Shown: positions 1 through 11,105 of the stretch, piece after piece
How the letters are laid out: every line of letters starts with the position of its first letter
Numbering within the stretch: the first letter of the stretch is position 1
Source of the DNA: Halichondria panicea
Taxonomy: Eukaryota; Porifera; Demospongiae; Suberitida; Halichondriidae
Assembly (NCBI RefSeq): GCF_963675165.1
Contig: NC_087381.1
Span: 3,968,001 to 4,032,000, forward strand
DNA: 64,000 nucleotides
Direction of reading: 5' to 3'
Made by a program: the position numbers and the translations under genes
The notes under the pieces: generated by a model
Database searches by the model: none
What the model saw: the letters and a program-made list of their open reading frames with translations, nothing else
What the model was told of the DNA's origin: nothing

Positions 1-348
1 CCCACTGCCTGTGAGATATCGGCGATCGCAGCATACAGGAGACTTCCAACAAGCGATTGATACAGGGTCTGGTCTACTTCTTCTTTGCTTACTCCATCAC
101 TCTTAGCGAGCCTCACATTAGGTGTTGACACGGGGATAAGCACCAAATCTTTTGAGAAGCTTAAGGATGTACTAATACGATCACTATCTTGTACCACGGT
201 GATTCCTAATAGGTAATGCAGGGGACCCATATCCTTCATTTTAAAGCGATCTGCTAGACTTTGTTTCAATTTCTGCATTTGATCTGAATCACTGCTCATT
301 AGGATCAAATCGTCTACATACACCGCAACAACTGTGATACACATGATC
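1..348 (-). pseudogene. Ty1/copia reverse transcriptase / RNase H fragment
   Basis: On the minus strand this encodes the C-terminal half of a copia-type reverse transcriptase. The catalytic box VYVDDLIL lies near 304-328, followed by MKDMGPLHYLLGI, then YQSLVGSLLYAA and DISQAVG. These are hallmark motifs of the Ty1/copia palm and connection region. The frame is open, but a segment is missing between the LSFSKDLV and PVSTP motifs (about 140-165), where the family normally has a longer stretch with a conserved tyrosine. The gene is cut by the window edge, so RNase H is mostly unseen. No LTR is visible and no coding signal continues beyond about 350. Certain as a copia remnant; activity is very unlikely. 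Confidence 0.86.
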
Positions 349-477
349 GGCTGTACACAGCAAAAACTGATATGTAAAAATGACGTCAAAACAACATACT
401 GTTACCATTAACCAAAAAATCCAACTGAATGTTAATAAATTATGACAATGTGTATGTTCAATGTACATTTCGCTACC

Positions 478-1823
478 TGTCATAAAATTTTAGGCCCCCC
501 ATGAGATTGGGCCCCCCCCGGGCCTAGAATTTTAAAATTTTAGGCCCCCCCATTAACAGCGCAACAGCGGTAACATTATGTGACAGTGCATTCTCAAAAT
601 ACACCAATACAGTCTTCTATGGTCTTCAGTCTATGCATGCAGTGCCAGTTACTGAATGCAGCTCTCCTCACACACACACATTTCATGCATGTACAGTAGT
701 ACCACTGGTCTCACAGCCATCACACTGCACCATGTCATTCTATGACCTCATGCAGCACGAAGCACATAGGTGCCAACTGTCCCGAATTGGTCAGGACTGT
801 CCAAGATTACCCTTGTCCCGAAAGGAAACTGCTATTCACCTCAGATATCCCGGATTTTAAGGTTGCTGCTTCTGAGCTGGGTTACTAAGCTCCAAAAGGC
901 TTATTAAGCCTGAAACTACTGCATGCTATAATCTTCAAACAATGAACAAAAACAGCTTTACACAAGAAACTTAGTTTATATAGCAAGGGCATATGAGAGA
1001 AGGGCATATGAGAGAAGCGCCCTTACAGTCTAATAAGTGGGCGGGGCTCACTTGCTTGCATTCTTATTACATGCATGTACTGTGATTCCACCATAGATAC
1101 AACAGTTTCTCTCTTGACTTCTATAATCTATGATTCCACATTACTTGAGAGCTGAGCCAGTGATGCTATTGGAGCATCGGATCCCCACAACAATTTACAT
1201 CTTCTATGTATGCAAACATGGAGGAAGATATGTATTGTTGTCTTTGCACTGAAAATTGTGTGCTTTATACTTTATAATTATTGTGAATTCACAAAATTTT
1301 GCCTCCTTTGGCGACCAGCCGCTTGGGGATAACGCTGCCATGTTTTGTCTTGAAATTTGACTGAGAAAGTAAGCACAAAAAAGTTGCAAATATGGCGATA
1401 GCTATGCACAACATCGATTGTCTTACAGGCAGATCCCACATTGCAGAGCTGCATCAAAGCATTTAACTCTTATAGGTATAAGCATGAGTAACTTGAAAGG
1501 TAAATCTTCCTTCACTTTGAATTCCATGATAGAATAATAATGCAAACAATTTTGCTACTTTGATACAGAGTCTTTGCATGCATGCAGTCTCTTTGATGCT
1601 TTGTAACTAATAGAGCTAACCTTACCATAATTCTTTGACTTCGTTCTATCATAGATAAAGATTTCTGTTCGTTTATCTATGGTACTATCGTGCAGAAAAG
1701 AGGGGGGCCTAATCTCACAGTGGGAGGCCTAGAATTTTAACAGATTGGACCCCCTGGGGGGCCTAAAATGGGGGGCCTAAAATGTTAACATTCTAGGCCC
1801 GGGGGGCCCAAAATTTTATGACA
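478..1823. mobile_element. MITE-like element with poly-C/poly-G inverted ends
   Basis: The left end reads TGTCATAAAATTTTAGGCCC and the right end is its inverse (TTTTGGGCCC on the plus strand at 1800-1823 reads TTTTATGACA outward). Several GGGGGGCC/GGCCCCCC blocks at each end (490-555 and 1704-1810) alternate with ATTTTAAAATT. The 1.3 kb interior holds only short ORFs with no recognisable protein, plus a 15-bp tandem duplication at 986-1015. I found no clean target duplication, so the exact ends are provisional. The superfamily is not assigned. Confidence 0.65.
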
Positions 1824-3007
1824 CCGGGTCAAAGTCTGAATACCTGTATTATTTGCAACATACTATGATCCAAAATGAAGTTCAATTATGCCCATAAAAT
1901 AATGGTGATGACCACTTTTAGTAAATGACCACTTTTAGTAAGAAAAACGGATCAAGCTCCCGTGGATACATCAGAGAAAAAAGTCATACACAGAGCTAGC
2001 AGTAGTATAGTAGTGTTAAATGGGCGTGGCCTGTCCATATAGGCTCCGTCACTACTTTCAGACGATCGTCATCCACACTGTTGCAGGCTGTGAGTCTTTT
2101 GTTAACATAGCAGGCTAAGGGTAGCTATCAGAGAATGCTATCCGATGGGCTAGAAACCTTCAATCAAACTTTCTATCTACGACTTCCTTCATCCTTTCGT
2201 TGTGACGTCATAGTTTTACTGAGCATAAACCAGGGATATTAGTGCATGCGCAAGCAGTCGATACCAGGCCCACTTCCCTAGTGGGAAATCCAGCGCATGA
2301 GGCTGTTTTCGAAGAGTGAATGTTATTGGCAAAAAAATCGACCCCCAACGTCACAGATAGAATTACACCCGTTTATGACTCACCTTGAGCTATGCCACAT
2401 CAACTGGTGCCACTATGATGGAGCCCACACATACCAAGCACATTTTGAGCTTGACTAAACTTAGCTTCCTACATAATTATTATTTGCTAGATTGTTTGTA
2501 TCTTTTTGTTTACTATTATATACTACTATACTAAAGTATGTGTGTATTTATGCTGTACTTGTGACACTGATTCGATAGACCAACCCTATACGGTATAGTT
2601 CCTGGACTTGGGACATCTTGCCCAAAGAAAGTACTTCTTTTCCACAAAGATACTCGTATATTGGAGGTAGGTTAGAAAACAGGAAGACCACTATCCCCAT
2701 TGCCAAGAGACGATGTCTTGTTCTGCAAGAAACAGTAACACACCGAGGGGCTAGGGGCTATGAACATTGAAAATACATGTATAATTTTTTTTGGGAGTAC
2801 TCCTAACACGTATGAAACTGTACCTGCAATGCAATCACGTCAAGCCTAGGTGCGCAGTAAAAAGTGGTCGGATTGTCCAAAACCTCCATGAAAATTCAAC
2901 CTAAATAGAGCATAATTATTATTCAGAAAGACTTTAATCTTATCTCACCGTAACAGGGCAGAAGTTCGGCCATTGACCAGTGTCTTCAATTTCTCAAGGG
3001 TCTGCCC
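1824..3007. other. No gene seen; degraded repeat filler
   Basis: AT-rich sequence with no convincing ORF. A short stretch at 1860-1920 (ATCCAAAATGAAGTTCAATTA type) is a decayed relative of the repeats at 3870-4050, 19345-19510 and 19705-19820. The rest shows no recognisable signal. Confidence 0.5.
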
Positions 3008-3480
3008 CCTTTAACCGTCACGGGCCAAGATCGTAGCCCGCAATAGTGACTTTTTTTTGCGAAATTCTAATTCTGCGATACTTAGGAAGTAGCTCGAACT
3101 ACGCACATCCCTGTATAGAGGAAGAGCTGTAGAATCACGTGCAATTTAGTCTAGAATTTTCCAAGCCACGTTGCTATGTTACGCACGAAGCTATGGCTAG
3201 ATTGTTTACTTGTGCCGATGTGCTTGAACAGCTTGAGGACAGCAATGGCGATGTCTCCTCTGGTGATGACAGTGCCTATGAAGGAGAGGGGATAGCAGAC
3301 GCTGATGAACTGTCTGGGACTGAGAACATTCATGACATGGACCTAGAGACGCTAGCGCATAGCGCTATGGATGAAAGATATAGTATAGCTAGAATATAAG
3401 TACAATTAGCATTAGCAGTTCAGTGAGCTTGTAAATTTCATAGATCGTTCATAGATCGTTCACCGATATAGTCCAATATA
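3008..3480 (+). pseudogene. PiggyBac-like element, N-terminal fragment, copy 1
   Basis: The coding part is ATG 3193 to stop 3399. The product begins MARLFTCADVLEQLED and continues as a Ser/Asp/Glu-rich acidic tract. The upstream sequence contains TTAA next to a near-palindrome, GGGCC...GGCCC (3010-3045). In the third copy (39397-39735) the same palindrome abuts TTAA. A short acidic N-terminus beside TTAA and terminal inverted repeats is typical of piggyBac transposases, but the DDD catalytic domain is absent here, so the family call is inference. Copies 2 (5195) and 3 (39397) share both the coding piece and the flanking sequence. Confidence 0.5.
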
Positions 3481-3497
3481 TCTTAGCACAGTTAATC

Positions 3498-3862
3498 ATA
3501 AAAAAAAATTTTGGATTTTATCTCACCGTTGGCCGAGTATTTAAAATGATAAAAACGGGTGAGCGTAATAACCGTGGCAAGCACCATTTTATTCCTTGTT
3601 GTTCTATTGGTATAGGCATTTTATTGCTCATTTCACTTCACGCGGTTAACCCCCCATAGCGGTTAACCCCCCATACAACAAGGAATAAAGTGGTGCAACA
3701 TGTGTTGCCATAACAAGTTGCCATAACAACCACGGTTATTACGCTCACCCGTAAATGCTCGGCCAGCGGTGAGATAAAATCCAAAAATTTTTTTTTATGG
3801 ATCAGCGTATCATATGGTATAAAGGCTTGACTAAGCTTAATTTTCACATCATTATTGCAGTT
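3498..3862. repeat. Imperfect hairpin, part of the piggyBac-like repeat
   Basis: Two inverted arms share TTTTGGATTTTATCTCACCG, GGCCGAG and GGGTGAGCGTAATAACC (left arm about 3498-3590, right arm about 3715-3805) around a loop containing two GGTTAACCCCCCATA copies. The sequence on both sides continues the repeat seen again at 33411-33664, so this is internal sequence of that element rather than a separate insertion. Confidence 0.6.
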
Positions 3863-3867
3863 CTCTT

Positions 3868-4050
3868 TCATGACGTCATCACCATTTATGGGACTAATTA
3901 GCGTAATTGAATTAAGCTAATTAGTTTTTTGGAAAAAGAAAACATTGAGCTTCATTTTGGATGCAGCATACACTGTATATTGCAAATTAATATTGCAAAT
4001 TAATAATACAGCAGTATGAACATAGTGTAGATTTTGGTGTTGAAATCTGG
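3868..4050. repeat. Dispersed repeat, inverted copy of 19345-19510
   Basis: The stretch TTTATGGGACTAATTAGCG through AACACCAAAATC recurs in inverse orientation at 19345-19510 and partly at 19705-19820. Shortened relatives occur at 31915-31985 and 32050-32110. It has no coding capacity and is probably a MITE whose exact ends I cannot fix. Confidence 0.6.
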
Positions 4051-4640
4051 AGAAAGCACCCTCCTAATAGTGGTTCAGCTGTGCTTACTGAAAAAGTCAT
4101 CATCTTAGAAACAATAACAGACAGGCCAAACATTTTCTTACGAGAAATTCAGAAAATCCTTTGATGAGTGATGAGACGAGTGATGAGACAGGTACAGATG
4201 TCAATTTGGAGCTTTTTGCACCGATCTAATATAACAAGACAAAAGATGATTCTTGTTTCCAAGCAACGAGATGACTTTCAACGTGCAGTGTACCTGCAAA
4301 TCCCTGCAAAGACGAGACTGGGGCCGATAGAAGGAATTGTTTGCGGTGGTTTGGCTACAGTGTTCGGGGTAAGCCTGCTGTCTCAAGAAGGCTTTTAGTT
4401 CGAGGTCAACGAGTTATTGCTATTTCTACAAGCGGCATCCGTTGCGTTACTACCTCAGTTGATGGTAATGAGTTCGTATACTTCATTCAGCACATTTTGC
4501 TCCCACATCTCAAGCCGACAGTGTTGTTCTATTCACCACATCAGTGGAGTTGCTTATCTCATAGAATCAACAGGTGCTCTTCTACCACCCTATTAAGAGG
4601 ACACTGTCTTTGACTGTGAATCATTCCTTTTCCAAACAGA
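4035..4640 (+). pseudogene. Tc1/mariner-like transposase, decayed copy A
   Basis: Aligns by eye, in several frames, with the fuller copy at 9081-10061. Recognisable pieces are the FLREI region, SNITRQKMILVSKQR, the YSVRGKPAVSRRLLVRGQR block and the LLPHLKP block. The DNASIHH aspartate segment is mostly deleted and the PDLNPIEE glutamate segment is lost, so the DDE triad cannot form. It lacks the N-terminal helix-turn-helix. The same neighbour follows in the opposite orientation (4780-5180), as in copy B, which shows the two genes moved together. Confidence 0.8.
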
Positions 4641-4779
4641 TTGCGCAGGATACAATTGACTTCAAAAACCAATAATTATGATAGTACATGCATACACAAA
4701 TATACCGTAAATAATATAGCTATATCTATAATTAAATTAAATGTCTTTCAGTGTCTTTTGTTCAATAAATGTATCTTGG

Positions 4780-5180
4780 TACAGTTCATTAAGTGTCTTC
4801 AAGTCATCAAGGCAATCAAGTCATCAAGGCAACTCCTTCTAAGCATAGCCAACCTGACAAGGTGATTTCTGAGGTGTGATTGGTGAGCAATTGCAGTAGC
4901 TGCATTAGTCAATACATCTGCTACATTAATAGACTTCTTTTTCGATGGGGGCCCAGTAATGAGAGGTATTTGAGGTGGGATAGTGTAGTTGTCGTGACGC
5001 CCTTTACTAGCTTACAAATCATCTTAGCCCTTGTACCTTTAGCTTTTTTAAAATTACATCAGTTTCATTAGATCGAGAGTGGATAGGGTCAGTTTTCATT
5101 TTTTTCGTAACAGGCTCAAACAGGTGGCTCTAAAACTTTAGCATCACACCACAGTGTTATCTTCGAAGATGATGGAAATG
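4780..5180 (-). pseudogene. Accessory gene of the Tc1/mariner-like element, copy A remnant
   Basis: Minus-strand sequence matching the intact accessory gene at 10207-11095. Shared parts include the C-terminal LRRSCLDD motif near 4810-4850 and the Ala-rich A-A-T-A-I-A stretch near 4890-4915. The block encoding PLITG-type sequence near 4940-4960 and the LWCDAK region near 5140-5160 also match. A tandem duplication (AAGTCATCAAGGCAA, 4800-4830) disrupts the C-terminus, and the 5' part is replaced by a piggyBac-like fragment from about 5190. No function is known; see the copy at 10207. Confidence 0.7.
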
Positions 5181-5192
5181 TGCTGTACATAA

Positions 5193-5616
5193 TCTAATTC
5201 TGCTCGAACTACGCACATCCCTGTATACAGGAAGAGCTGTAGAATCACGTGCAATTTAGTCTAGAAATTTCCAAGCTATGTTAAAATTTCATTAGCCACA
5301 CAAAGTTTATAGCTATGGCTAGGTTGTTTACTTGTGCCGATGTGCTTGAACAGCTTTGCAATGGCGATGTCTCCTCTGGTGATGACAGTGCCTATGAAGG
5401 AGAGGGGATAGTAGGATACCTCTACCAGCTTTATGCCTGGGACATGTATGACATGGACCTAGACGCTAGCGCTATGGATGAAAGACGGCTCACTATGTGA
5501 GTCTGGCAAGTAGTATAGTATAGCTAGAATATCAGTAGTGAGTATAGAGTATAAAATTAGCAGTAATGGACAGTCTTTATGTGAGCTTGTAAATTTCATA
5601 GATCGTTCACCGATAT
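5193..5616 (+). pseudogene. PiggyBac-like element, N-terminal fragment, copy 2
   Basis: Near-duplicate of 3080-3470, sharing TCGAACTACGCACATCC upstream and the ORF 5315-5500, which again begins MARLFTCADVLEQL with the same acidic tract. It lacks five codons after LEQL and diverges after GEGI. The shared repeat ends at about CACCGATAT (5616), where the SANT-like gene of the opposite strand begins. Family call as for copy 1. Confidence 0.5.
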
Positions 5617-5619
5617 CAT

Positions 5620-6868
5620 GTACGTTAAGACCACCTTGCGTTGTGAAAAACTCTATCAAGTACTGCAAGAGCCCAAATGGCATCCTAGATGTTGGAATTA
5701 AGGAATCGCTTCCATCAGGCCTGAGTGATCCTAGCCCGCGACAAAAATCATAAATGAGATTTGGCTTGTTCTTTCGATTTAGTGTGCCATTCCTTTTAGC
5801 AGCAGAGGAACTTTTTGGTACAGATACGCTGTGTTGCTTGTCGGCAATGTGTGACAAAAGGTCACTGACAAGACTGACTTGGTCTTGTTGAGGGAGGGAC
5901 ACAAATGCCTCGAACAAGGGGTCATCCATTGCAACCACTTCAGGAGAAACATCTGGTGATACAGCCAGGTGTTCAACTGACATAGGAGAATAAGAGTGAT
6001 CAGGTTGAGGAGGCAATGTAAGTAGACGCTTGACTAAGCTTTCAAGTGGAGGCGAAGAAGAGGTGTGTGATGATGGCAAATCACTCTCACTGGCATCATT
6101 CAGTTGCTTCTTGGCTTCTTGGCTTCTTTAGGGGAAACAAACTTCTTGCATAGTTTGAGCATTATCTTTGATCGGCAACTACCACCTGAACAAATTTACC
6201 TGAACAAATTTAATAGGTGTACAGTACATGTATAGACTAAGTACATGTATAGACTAAAAATACATACGACCAAACATGTATAGTACATGTAGCGTTCTAA
6301 TTATAGAAACAGCCTCGGTTAGGACGCCCTCTTTTATAACGCCCATAATTATACTACCAATTTTCTTCAGACACTTTTTCTAGAAAAAAAATAATTAGAA
6401 CGATTACGGTGTGGCAGAATCCAACCCAAAATAAATTGTAGCAACTTACAATACAAAATGTCATATACTCTTAACAGTAGAAAACTCACTTGTCCTGATA
6501 CTGAATCCCAATTGCTGTACATGGCTTGCAGCACCCTCCCAGAAAGATGCTTTAGTGGTCTTGGTTGAAGGCCACTCTTTAACAAAGCCCTTGCCACAGT
6601 ATAAGGGAGTATTCTTCTTCATCAGTCCAGGAATTGACTTGTACCGGTACGTCCCGTAGTGTTCGCTCTTTTGGAGTGAAACTGCGTTTAAGTTGCCTAG
6701 GTGGCAACCTGGACCTATTCATCTCGCTAGGCCTTCTTGATCTTGGCGTTACACATTCCCTAGAGGGAGTTCGAGTGGATGTATCACCTGCTGGTGAGTC
6801 TCTTGCATGTCATCTTGGTCTCGTCTTGGTCTGCTTCTTGAAAACATAGCAGTGAACAGAGAGGAGAG
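5620..6868 (-). pseudogene. SANT/Myb-like DNA-binding protein, broken two-exon gene
   Basis: The 5' exon (about 6868-6490) encodes a SANT/Myb-like helix set: NSWTDEEEYSLI near 6640, then, one frame away, KEWPSTKTT, FWEGAASHV and QQLGFSIRTS. The 3' exon (about 6165-5625) encodes FVSPKEAKK, a Ser-rich linker, NLIYDFCRGLGSLRPDGSDS and MPFGLLQYLIEFFTT. The spacing Trp-x-Trp-x-Trp and acidic Glu cluster fit a SANT fold, as in the Myb-like partners of some DNA transposons. An 8-bp tandem duplication (CTTCTTGG, 6107-6122) frameshifts the second exon. It lies directly downstream of the TNP2-like pseudogene on the same strand, so a two-gene transposon is possible (inference). Host origin cannot be excluded. 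Confidence 0.55.
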
Positions 6869-7128
6869 GTACTGCCAGTCTAGTCTTGGTCTGACAACAA
6901 TAGACTGCTGTACTCAGCATAGCATGCTCGATAGCATGCTCGAGACCAGGCCGCTCCCAGGGGCACTGATTCATATCTCTGCTTCTGAGCAAAATTGGCG
7001 AAAACAAAATTTGACCCCCCCTGAAAAATACCTTGAAAAATACCTTTAAAAGCTTGCAGACACCAACAACTAAGGAAGAAGTAGAGAAGTTTGTGAAAAA
7101 TCCAATTAGTGACCTTAATTAGCTAAGG

Positions 7129-8583
7129 TTAAGTGGTTCCAGCCTCCTCTGCGTGACGCATAGTCCATGAATTTATCAAGGGTCCAAACTTCTCAATTTG
7201 TGAAACAAGGTAGTGAAATTGGAATGATAGTCGATGCAGGATATAATCAGGATATAATGACAATTTCTCAGTAATCAGAACCAAGCAATAGTGTGTGTGG
7301 TGATATTGAAAGGATTTGATGATTTTATCGGCAATTAAAAGGGGAAACATTTGTGAAGCAGACTGTCGAATTTTGGATGAGCTTTTACATAAGTTCACGT
7401 CAAGGAGGGACGGTCGATCATACACAAAATCGAAACGTTCTATCCTTTCATTTATGAGATCTACCGTACACAGTGAAGTTTAAGTTTGTAGGGTACAACA
7501 CCCTCAAACAAATCATGCATAATGTCATATATCGAAGTTGGTGGAATAGTGACTCTCTGGGTTTCGTAAGTTACTGAGAAACACTGAGAAACACACCTGA
7601 CTTTGAGGTCTGGTGATCATACATGTTCTGCATATCCTTAACGCACGCAAAAGACATACTAAGCCGTGCGCAGCTAGATTATCAGCAAGGAAAGCAAATA
7701 GTCTTCCAAAGAAAGTGCGTATTGATTGTGACCCATCGCAAAAGAGTGACTATAAAACTGCGTCAATTCCATACTTAATTATATCTTTATGTTTTGCCAC
7801 TGGGAACGATACCTAGGACTGATGTTTCCCAGAACGAAAAAAACACAACCAACTTGCTTACATATGACAGATTAACCACCTCCACTTCATCATAGTAGCC
7901 GATAATTTGTAGCCGATAATTTGTAGAGCCCTTTGACTATGTGAAAAGAGAGGGTGCTGTTTAAAAACGGATCCACAAAAACCAATCCACAAAAACCACA
8001 AAAAGCGAAAATTGAACACTTCATCAGCTTGCACTTCTGGGAGAGTTAATAACATTTTCAGAGTATCGGCACATAATAAAACACGTCTAAAACACGTCAG
8101 TCTTCTGGGGTAAATTCGTCTTCGCGAACCAGTGAATTTCAGAGAGTAATATGGTGCTGAGGTTCCTACATGAAACACACAAAAAGAAGTAAGTGATTAC
8201 ACCCTCCACCCCTAGCTGCCAACTGTCCTCAATACTGTCCTCAATACTATAATATTAACAGCAAATAGTGCCACTATAGAGGGGTTCCAATGACAATACG
8301 TGCAAGCATCCTTGTAATACTTTTCACGTAAATAAGGACCTTCACTACTAGAAATCGTTGACCTGTTACTGCTTTTTCTTTAAGGAACGTTGACAGATTC
8401 TCAGATTCTCGTACATCTATCATTAATTTTACAGCCACTTGTGATAAGCCAATTTCTTCTTCCAGGCACAATTAGAACATTGTCGACAGAAACACTTGAA
8501 GACAGACCAAACTCGTCAATTCCCATTGGTGACTGTATTGGAAGAGGCTGAGAATGCTCGGAATACCATTGTACACCCATCAA
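7129..8583 (-). pseudogene. TNP2/CACTA-like transposase pseudogene
   Basis: Reading the minus strand downward, pieces of one large protein appear in order. They are LEEEIGLSQVAVKLMIDV (near 8430), CADTLKMLLTLPEV (8060), FKQHPLFSHSQRALQIIGY then YDEVEVVNLSYV (7960-7870), LFAFLADNLAAHGL (7690), LRICRTCMI (7630), DIMHDLFEGVVPYKLKL (7525-7470), ERIERFDFVYDRPSLLD, QSASQMFPLLIADKI and FHYLVSQIEKFGPLINSWTMR (to 7140). The HD-LEG and FGPL..WTMR motifs belong to a widespread family of cnidarian and sponge transposon proteins related to plant TNP2. At least four frameshifts are present; one is the 14-bp duplication at 7895-7922. It is not functional. Confidence 0.72.
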
Positions 8584-8599
8584 TACACAGATGGCTAAT

Positions 8600-8899
8600 G
8601 TAGAGCACTAATGAAGGGGAAGGGGACAAACTACCACACAAAGAACACTGCCATAATATTCAATGGGCACGCCCCCAAAAGCTGCACAAGTGTAGATGTA
8701 GCACGTGACTGAGCTTGAGGCCTCGTGTGTTAAACCAGCTCTTAATCAGTTTCAATCCTTCAACAGTCAAGCTATATCATAATTGCCGTGTTGGAGGTTG
8801 CCCCAGGACGGTGAGTCTGTCTGTCTCTCCAGTTGATTAATGGTGTCTGTGTCTCTCTCTCCAGTTAATGGTGTACAGGGTTTTGCAGAATCCTTGCTA
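8600..8899. other. No gene seen
   Basis: Low-complexity CTGTCTGTCTCTCC runs near 8818-8865 and no ORF of note. Nothing else could be assigned. Confidence 0.5.
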
Positions 8900-9062
8900 C
8901 AGGGCTAAACAGACACAGCAATGTGGAAGTCACTGCTGACTTGGTACATATGCAATGCACAATAATTATTTGAATTGCAACAGGGCTAAACAGACACTTC
9001 CATATATGGAAGTCACTGCTGACTTGTAGTACATGTGCATGCACATATAATTATTTGAATAG
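8900..9062 (+). repeat. Two tandem units of about 81 bp upstream of the transposase
   Basis: CAGGGCTAAACAGACAC ... GGAAGTCACTGCTGACTTG ... AATAATTATTTGAAT occurs at 8900-8980 and again at 8981-9060. It lies immediately 5' of the transposase ATG at 9081 and could be subterminal sequence of that transposon. Confidence 0.75.
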
Positions 9063-9080
9063 CTTGAATTGAATTGAAAG

Positions 9081-10061
9081 ATGTCCTGTGAGCCTAAGAG
9101 AGCATCAGCTTATTCACAAGATTTAAGGTGGCGGATGGTGTACCAGGTGGAAATGCAGCACAAATCTTGTCGTGAAGTTGGTGAAGTTGGTGAAAATTTG
9201 AATGTCAACGCTTCAACTGTGTGCAGAACTGTTGCTCTTTTCAATGACAGTTGATAAACGTAAACACCCTCCAAACAGTGGCACAGCTGTATTGACTGAT
9301 ATTGATAAGCTTATCATCATCGAAACAAGGCCAGATATTTACTTACGAGAAATCACTGAGGTTCTTGTTAACGAGACTGGTACACATGTTGATGTTAGTA
9401 CCATTTGGAGGTTTTTTACATTCATCAAATATAACCAGACAGAAGATGGTTCTTGTTGCCAAGCAAAGAAGTGAATTTCTGAGAGGAGTATACCTTCAAG
9501 ATATGCAGATTTTCAACGGTCATCCTGAAATGTTGATTTTTGTTGACGAGACGGGAGCTGACAGAAGAAATTGCCTGAGGAGATTCGGTTACAGCATAAG
9601 GGGCAAGCCTCCTGTCTCAAAGAAGCTGTTAGTACGAGGCCAGCGAGTAAAAGCTATATCGACCAGTGGTGTCGTCATTCTGTAACATCGTCTGTGGATG
9701 GTGATAGATTTATTTACTTTGTTCAAAACATTCTACTTCCACATCTTCAGCCATTTGATGGAGTCAATCCCCACAGTGTGGTCGTCATGGATAATGCGTC
9801 CATCCATCATGTTCATGGTGTAGCTCCACTAATTGAATCAATCCACTAATTGAATCAACTGGTGCCCTTCTTTATTACCTACCGCCTTATTGCCCAGATC
9901 TCAATCCTATCGAGGAAGCGTTTTCTAAGCTTAAATCAACATTGCGAGCAAATGAATCTTTACTCAATACAATGGACTGTGAATCAGTTGTACTTCACTC
10001 ATTTACTCAGACAGATTGCATGCACTGCATGCACTGGGTTGAACATGCTGGATACAGTTAA
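9081..10061 (+). pseudogene. Tc1/mariner-like (IS630 superfamily) transposase, copy B
   Basis: The start ATG 9081 gives MSCEPKRASAYSQDLRWRM and an N-terminal helix-turn-helix ending NVNASTVCRTVALF. The catalytic core follows: FVDETGADRRN (first Asp, near 9540), RFGYSIRGKPP, LLPHLQPF, SVVVMDNASIHH (second Asp, near 9785) and LPPYCPDLNPIEEAF (Glu, near 9895-9920). It ends ...WVEHAGY before TAA 10059-10061. This is a cut-and-paste DDE transposase. At least four frame changes break it, including an in-frame TGA near 9251 and a 17-bp duplication at 9826-9859 just after the second Asp. Extra GTGAAGTTG units near 9175-9195 add three residues in frame. It is convergent with the accessory gene at 10207. 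Confidence 0.88.
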
Positions 10062-10206
10062 CTTAAACAGAATATTATACAATATCGAACACGATAGTCT
10101 CACTGTAATTGTACCATACATTGTACCGTACTATAATTATTATTGCTGGACGTTAATCATGAATTTCTTTAAGAGTGCGTAGGATATTCTCTTTTTGCTC
10201 AGAGCC

Positions 10207-11095
10207 TCACTTAACACATTCTCTTGTAATAGACAATTTTAAGTCATCTAAACAGCTCCTCCTAAGCTTTGCACTCCTCATGGGTGAGAATTTGGCACCT
10301 GCAGACACATCAGTTGTATTACTACCTCTCTTTTGTGGTGTACTCGGTGCCTGAAATGCATTAGCAATTGCTGTGGCTGCACTAGCCAGTGCATCTGCCA
10401 CATTACCAGATTTCTTCTTTGCAGGAACAGTTGATCCAGTAATAAGTGGAATTTGTGGGGGGTTGTCGTAATCATCATGGCGTCCTTTATCTATCATCTT
10501 AGCCCACAATCTTAGTTTAGGACAATGCATGTCAGGGTGTTTCTTTTTCAATTCTTTGAAAATAAGATCAACAGAATCCACCTTGCAAGAGTCAGAGCAG
10601 CTAGGTCCCGGATTAGTTTCATCACGTTTCCTCTTTTTTTTAGCTGGCTCATCATCCACTTCAATCTTAGCATCACACCACAAAGTTATTTTAGAATTTT
10701 GCCCTAAAGTACCATACATAACGTCCAGATCCTTCTCTTCGACTACCCACCGCTTTGTGTTGCCTTCAAGATAACCCAACTGAAAAGTTGTGGTGCCAGG
10801 CATATCATATGGAAATGATTCTTGTAGCCTTGCTCGCAGTGTTGATGGTGACATAAATGTTTCAGTTACACCATGCCACAAACGCACAATAAAGTCACTT
10901 TTCTTCCTTGGATTAATGATTTTTACATGATAGGTGATACAGCTGGACACTGCCTTGTAGACGGGTTAGGGTAGACGGGTTAGGGTACTCACGAGCAAAA
11001 CTGTAGGAATTGAACTGAGTTGGACAATAACTCCATTCAGAACGTCCTGAATTCATGCCACCAAACCAGTTAAACTGATCCATGTCAGCACTCAT
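10207..11095 (-). CDS. Conserved accessory protein of the Tc1/mariner-like element
   Basis: The long open segment 10949-10207 has no ATG at its 5' end; its first possible start is GTG. An upstream ATG at 11095 opens MSADMDQFNWFGGMN. A GT/AG intron at 10950-10992 (43 nt, containing a 14-bp duplication) joins the two in phase; a frameshift is the alternative. The first ~90 residues of exon 2 (VKIINPRKKSDFIVRLWHG ... FQLGYLEG ... DLDVMY ... KITLWCDAK) look like a PB1/ubiquitin-like fold. They are followed by KKKRKR (nuclear signal), an Ala-rich segment and LRRSCLDDLKL. A degraded homologue sits in the same convergent position beside transposase copy A. The function is unknown; a nuclear partner of the transposase is inference. 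It remains open while its transposase is broken. Confidence 0.6.
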
Positions 11096-11105
11096 CTCAA
11101 TCACA

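Noticed and set aside
633..860. 75-codon plus-strand ORF inside the GC-ended MITE
   Set aside because: No motif, no splice context and lies within a non-coding element; length expected by chance.
5779..5976. 65-codon minus ORF
   Set aside because: Frame shadow of the SANT-like gene exon on the same strand.
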